DNA of 64,000 nucleotides from Alphaproteobacteria bacterium LSUCC0719. Its GTDB lineage: Bacteria > Pseudomonadota > Alphaproteobacteria > Puniceispirillales > Puniceispirillaceae. The DNA lies in the NCBI GenBank assembly GCA_040839025.1, contig JBFPJN010000001.1, forward strand, positions 248,001 to 312,000, read 5' to 3'. The notes under the pieces are model-generated. The model did no database searches. It was not told the origin of the DNA and was given only the letters and a program-made list of their open reading frames with translations. The first letter of the stretch is position 1. Each line of letters begins with the position of its first letter. Shown piece by piece: positions 62,889-64,000 of this stretch. Both the position numbers and the translations under genes were made by a program.

Positions 62889-64000
62889 CTATTGGGACGC
62901 GGCAATAGCCGCATAATGGAACGCGTCGAAATTGCGCAATGTCGGGGCCGATGGAAGTTCGATCTTCCGATTGACGATGAACGGCACTTCCTGCTCGGTC
63001 AGTCCGCCATGACTGCGCAACGGTTCCTTCAGCGCGGCAAGATCGTGCCGGTCCTCGGAGGTGCCGATGGTCATGTTTTCTTCCGACACGATCACGATGT
63101 CGCCAATCCGGTCGGCAGGCAGCTCAAAGCGCCGCACCGCCTCGTCACGGTCGATCACAAGCATGATGCCATCGAGGGCGGCAAGCCTGTTGCTGATCTC
63201 TCTCGCATCCGCGTCATCCGGAAGATAGGCGGTGGCAAAGGATCCCAGCGCGCCGTGATGAACCACATACGGATCGGTGATCGGCAGAATCACCCGCGCG
63301 GCAGCTGTGCCGAGCCATTCATCCAGACAATCCTGAACATAGACAACGGCAGGATCGCCGGCCTTGTCATGCTTTGGCTTCATGCCGTGGTCTGCCGTCA
63401 GGATAATGGTTGCGCCAAGGTCATCAAGTTGCCCCAGATAGCCGTCGACCATGGCGTGGAAATCCAGTGCTCCCTGTTCGTCGGGCGCGAATTTGTGCTG
63501 GATGTAATCGGTGGTCGACAGATACATCACATCAGGCTGCCATTCGGTCAGCAGCTTGACGCCGGCGGCAAAGACAAATTCCGACAATTCGCCGGAATAG
63601 ACCTCCGGCACAGGCCGACCAAGCCAGGCACTGGCATCATCGATGCCGTTGGCCGCCTTTGTTGCCTGGTCGGCCCGCTCGGAGGAAAAGCAGATCGCAC
63701 GATCATCATCGAAGGACAGTCCGGCTCCGAGAAGCGCGCGAAGCTTGTCTTTGGCCGTGACCAGCGCCACTCTGGCGCCAGCGGCGTAATAGCCTGAAAA
63801 AATCGTTGGCGCGCGCAGGAAGCGCACGTCATTCATCATCACTTCTTCACCGGTTTCCGGCTCAAAGAGATAGTTCCCGCAAATGCCATGAACGGCTGGT
63901 GGTCGGCCGGTGGCGATCGACATATTGTTGGGATTGGTGAAGGACGGAATGACCGAATGGGCAATCCGGCTTGTTCCCTTATAGCGGATGCGTTCCAGAT
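62889..64000 (-). CDS. phnA: Phosphonoacetate hydrolase (5' end beyond window)
   Basis: An alkaline-phosphatase-superfamily enzyme that splits phosphonoacetate into acetate and phosphate. Visible in frame from the window edge: SVIPSFTNPNNMSIATG (substrate-side Thr-Asn region), GICGNYLFEPETGEEVMMND, YLSTTDYIQHKFAP and TADHGMKPKHD carrying zinc ligands, and VIVSEENMTIGT. About 370 residues are visible; the N-terminal metal-site part lies outside. It is 96 bases upstream of phnY on the same strand, so the two are a catabolic unit. The 2-aminoethylphosphonate transaminase PhnW is not in the window. Confidence 0.92.
   Translation of the reverse strand, partial: LERIRYKGTSRIAHSVIPSFTNPNNMSIATGRPPAVHGICGNYLFEPETGEEVMMNDVRFLRAPTIFSGYYAAGARVALVTAKDKLRALLGAGLSFDDDRAICFSSERADQATKAANGIDDASAWLGRPVPEVYSGELSEFVFAAGVKLLTEWQPDVMYLSTTDYIQHKFAPDEQGALDFHAMVDGYLGQLDDLGATIILTADHGMKPKHDKAGDPAVVYVQDCLDEWLGTAAARVILPITDPYVVHHGALGSFATAYLPDDADAREISNRLAALDGIMLVIDRDEAVRRFELPADRIGDIVIVSEENMTIGTSEDRHDLAALKEPLRSHGGLTEQEVPFIVNRKIELPSAPTLRNFDAFHYAAIAASQ

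Noticed and set aside
1-64000. CRISPR arrays, insertion sequences, prophage genes, toxin-antitoxin pairs, rRNA operons, known riboswitches
   Set aside because: Looked for on both strands; no spaced direct repeats, transposase or integrase motifs, or recognisable riboswitch cores were seen. The two short tandem repeats found are listed separately.

Overview
The window reads as an ordinary chromosomal segment of an alphaproteobacterium. The gene neighbourhoods are alphaproteobacterial: rpsF-rpsR-rplI / dnaB-alr-mlaEF-radA-cvpA-purF; lptFG-surA-pdxA-rsmA facing fabD-fabG-acpP-fabF-mltG-gmk; gatCAB facing ruvX-pyrB-pyrC-plsY-dprA-topA-rnr-rpmG. An HdaA-type DnaA regulator, an EipB (DUF1849) protein and an aa3-oxidase subunit IV micro-protein point the same way. 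Base composition is moderately GC-rich throughout and coding density is very high. A phosphonoacetate-degradation pair at the right edge suggests a marine or phosphate-limited habitat; a SAR116-like lineage would fit but cannot be established here. I found no insertion sequence, prophage, CRISPR array, rRNA or integrase.

Layout. 1-4.8 kb: 3' part of purB (cut by the window), a small conserved-looking protein, radC, map, a CinA-type molybdopterin-binding protein and a rhomboid protease. 4.9-12 kb: a mixed housekeeping and unknown stretch with an exported protein of unknown function, tRNA-Leu(TAA), a CWC cysteine-rich protein, an HD hydrolase with a probable frameshift, a flavin reductase, a glutathione transferase, a 59-residue membrane protein, ycgN and cfa. 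12-14 kb: bifunctional mnmC. 14-24.3 kb (minus strand): rpsF-rpsR-rplI with a strong terminator, then dnaB-alr-mlaE-mlaF-radA-cvpA-purF-SDR, tightly packed. 24.6-29.8 kb (plus): fatty-acid synthesis cluster, mltG, gmk. 29.8-35.2 kb (minus): LPS export and outer-membrane biogenesis (lptF, lptG, surA) with pdxA and rsmA. 35.4-38 kb: pepA, holC, ndk, then coxIV on the other strand. 38.2-42.7 kb: purM-purN facing a DUF2066 protein, hdaA and an atypical SDR. 42.7-46 kb: rnd, eipB, a degenerate ROK protein and rpmG. 46-55.6 kb (minus): rnr, topA, dprA, plsY, a pseudo-dihydroorotase, pyrB, ruvX. 55.6-59.1 kb (plus): gatC-gatA-gatB, tRNA-Ser(GCT). 59.4-64 kb: a CASTOR/POLLUX-type ion channel and, on the minus strand, phnY and phnA (5' end cut by the window).

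The most unusual points are: (i) the pyrC-like gene after pyrB lacks the HxH metal motif and looks like a non-catalytic partner of PyrB; (ii) lptD is absent from its usual place between lptG and surA; (iii) a ROK protein keeps its zinc motif but has lost both nucleotide-binding motifs; (iv) an SDR lacks the Tyr-x3-Lys pair; (v) a two-helix ion channel of the CASTOR/POLLUX type; (vi) the HD hydrolase seems to carry a one-base frameshift in a six-base homopolymer; (vii) two adjacent DnaA-box-like 9-mers lie upstream of dnaB. No single novel multi-gene system was found; the window is mostly core genome.
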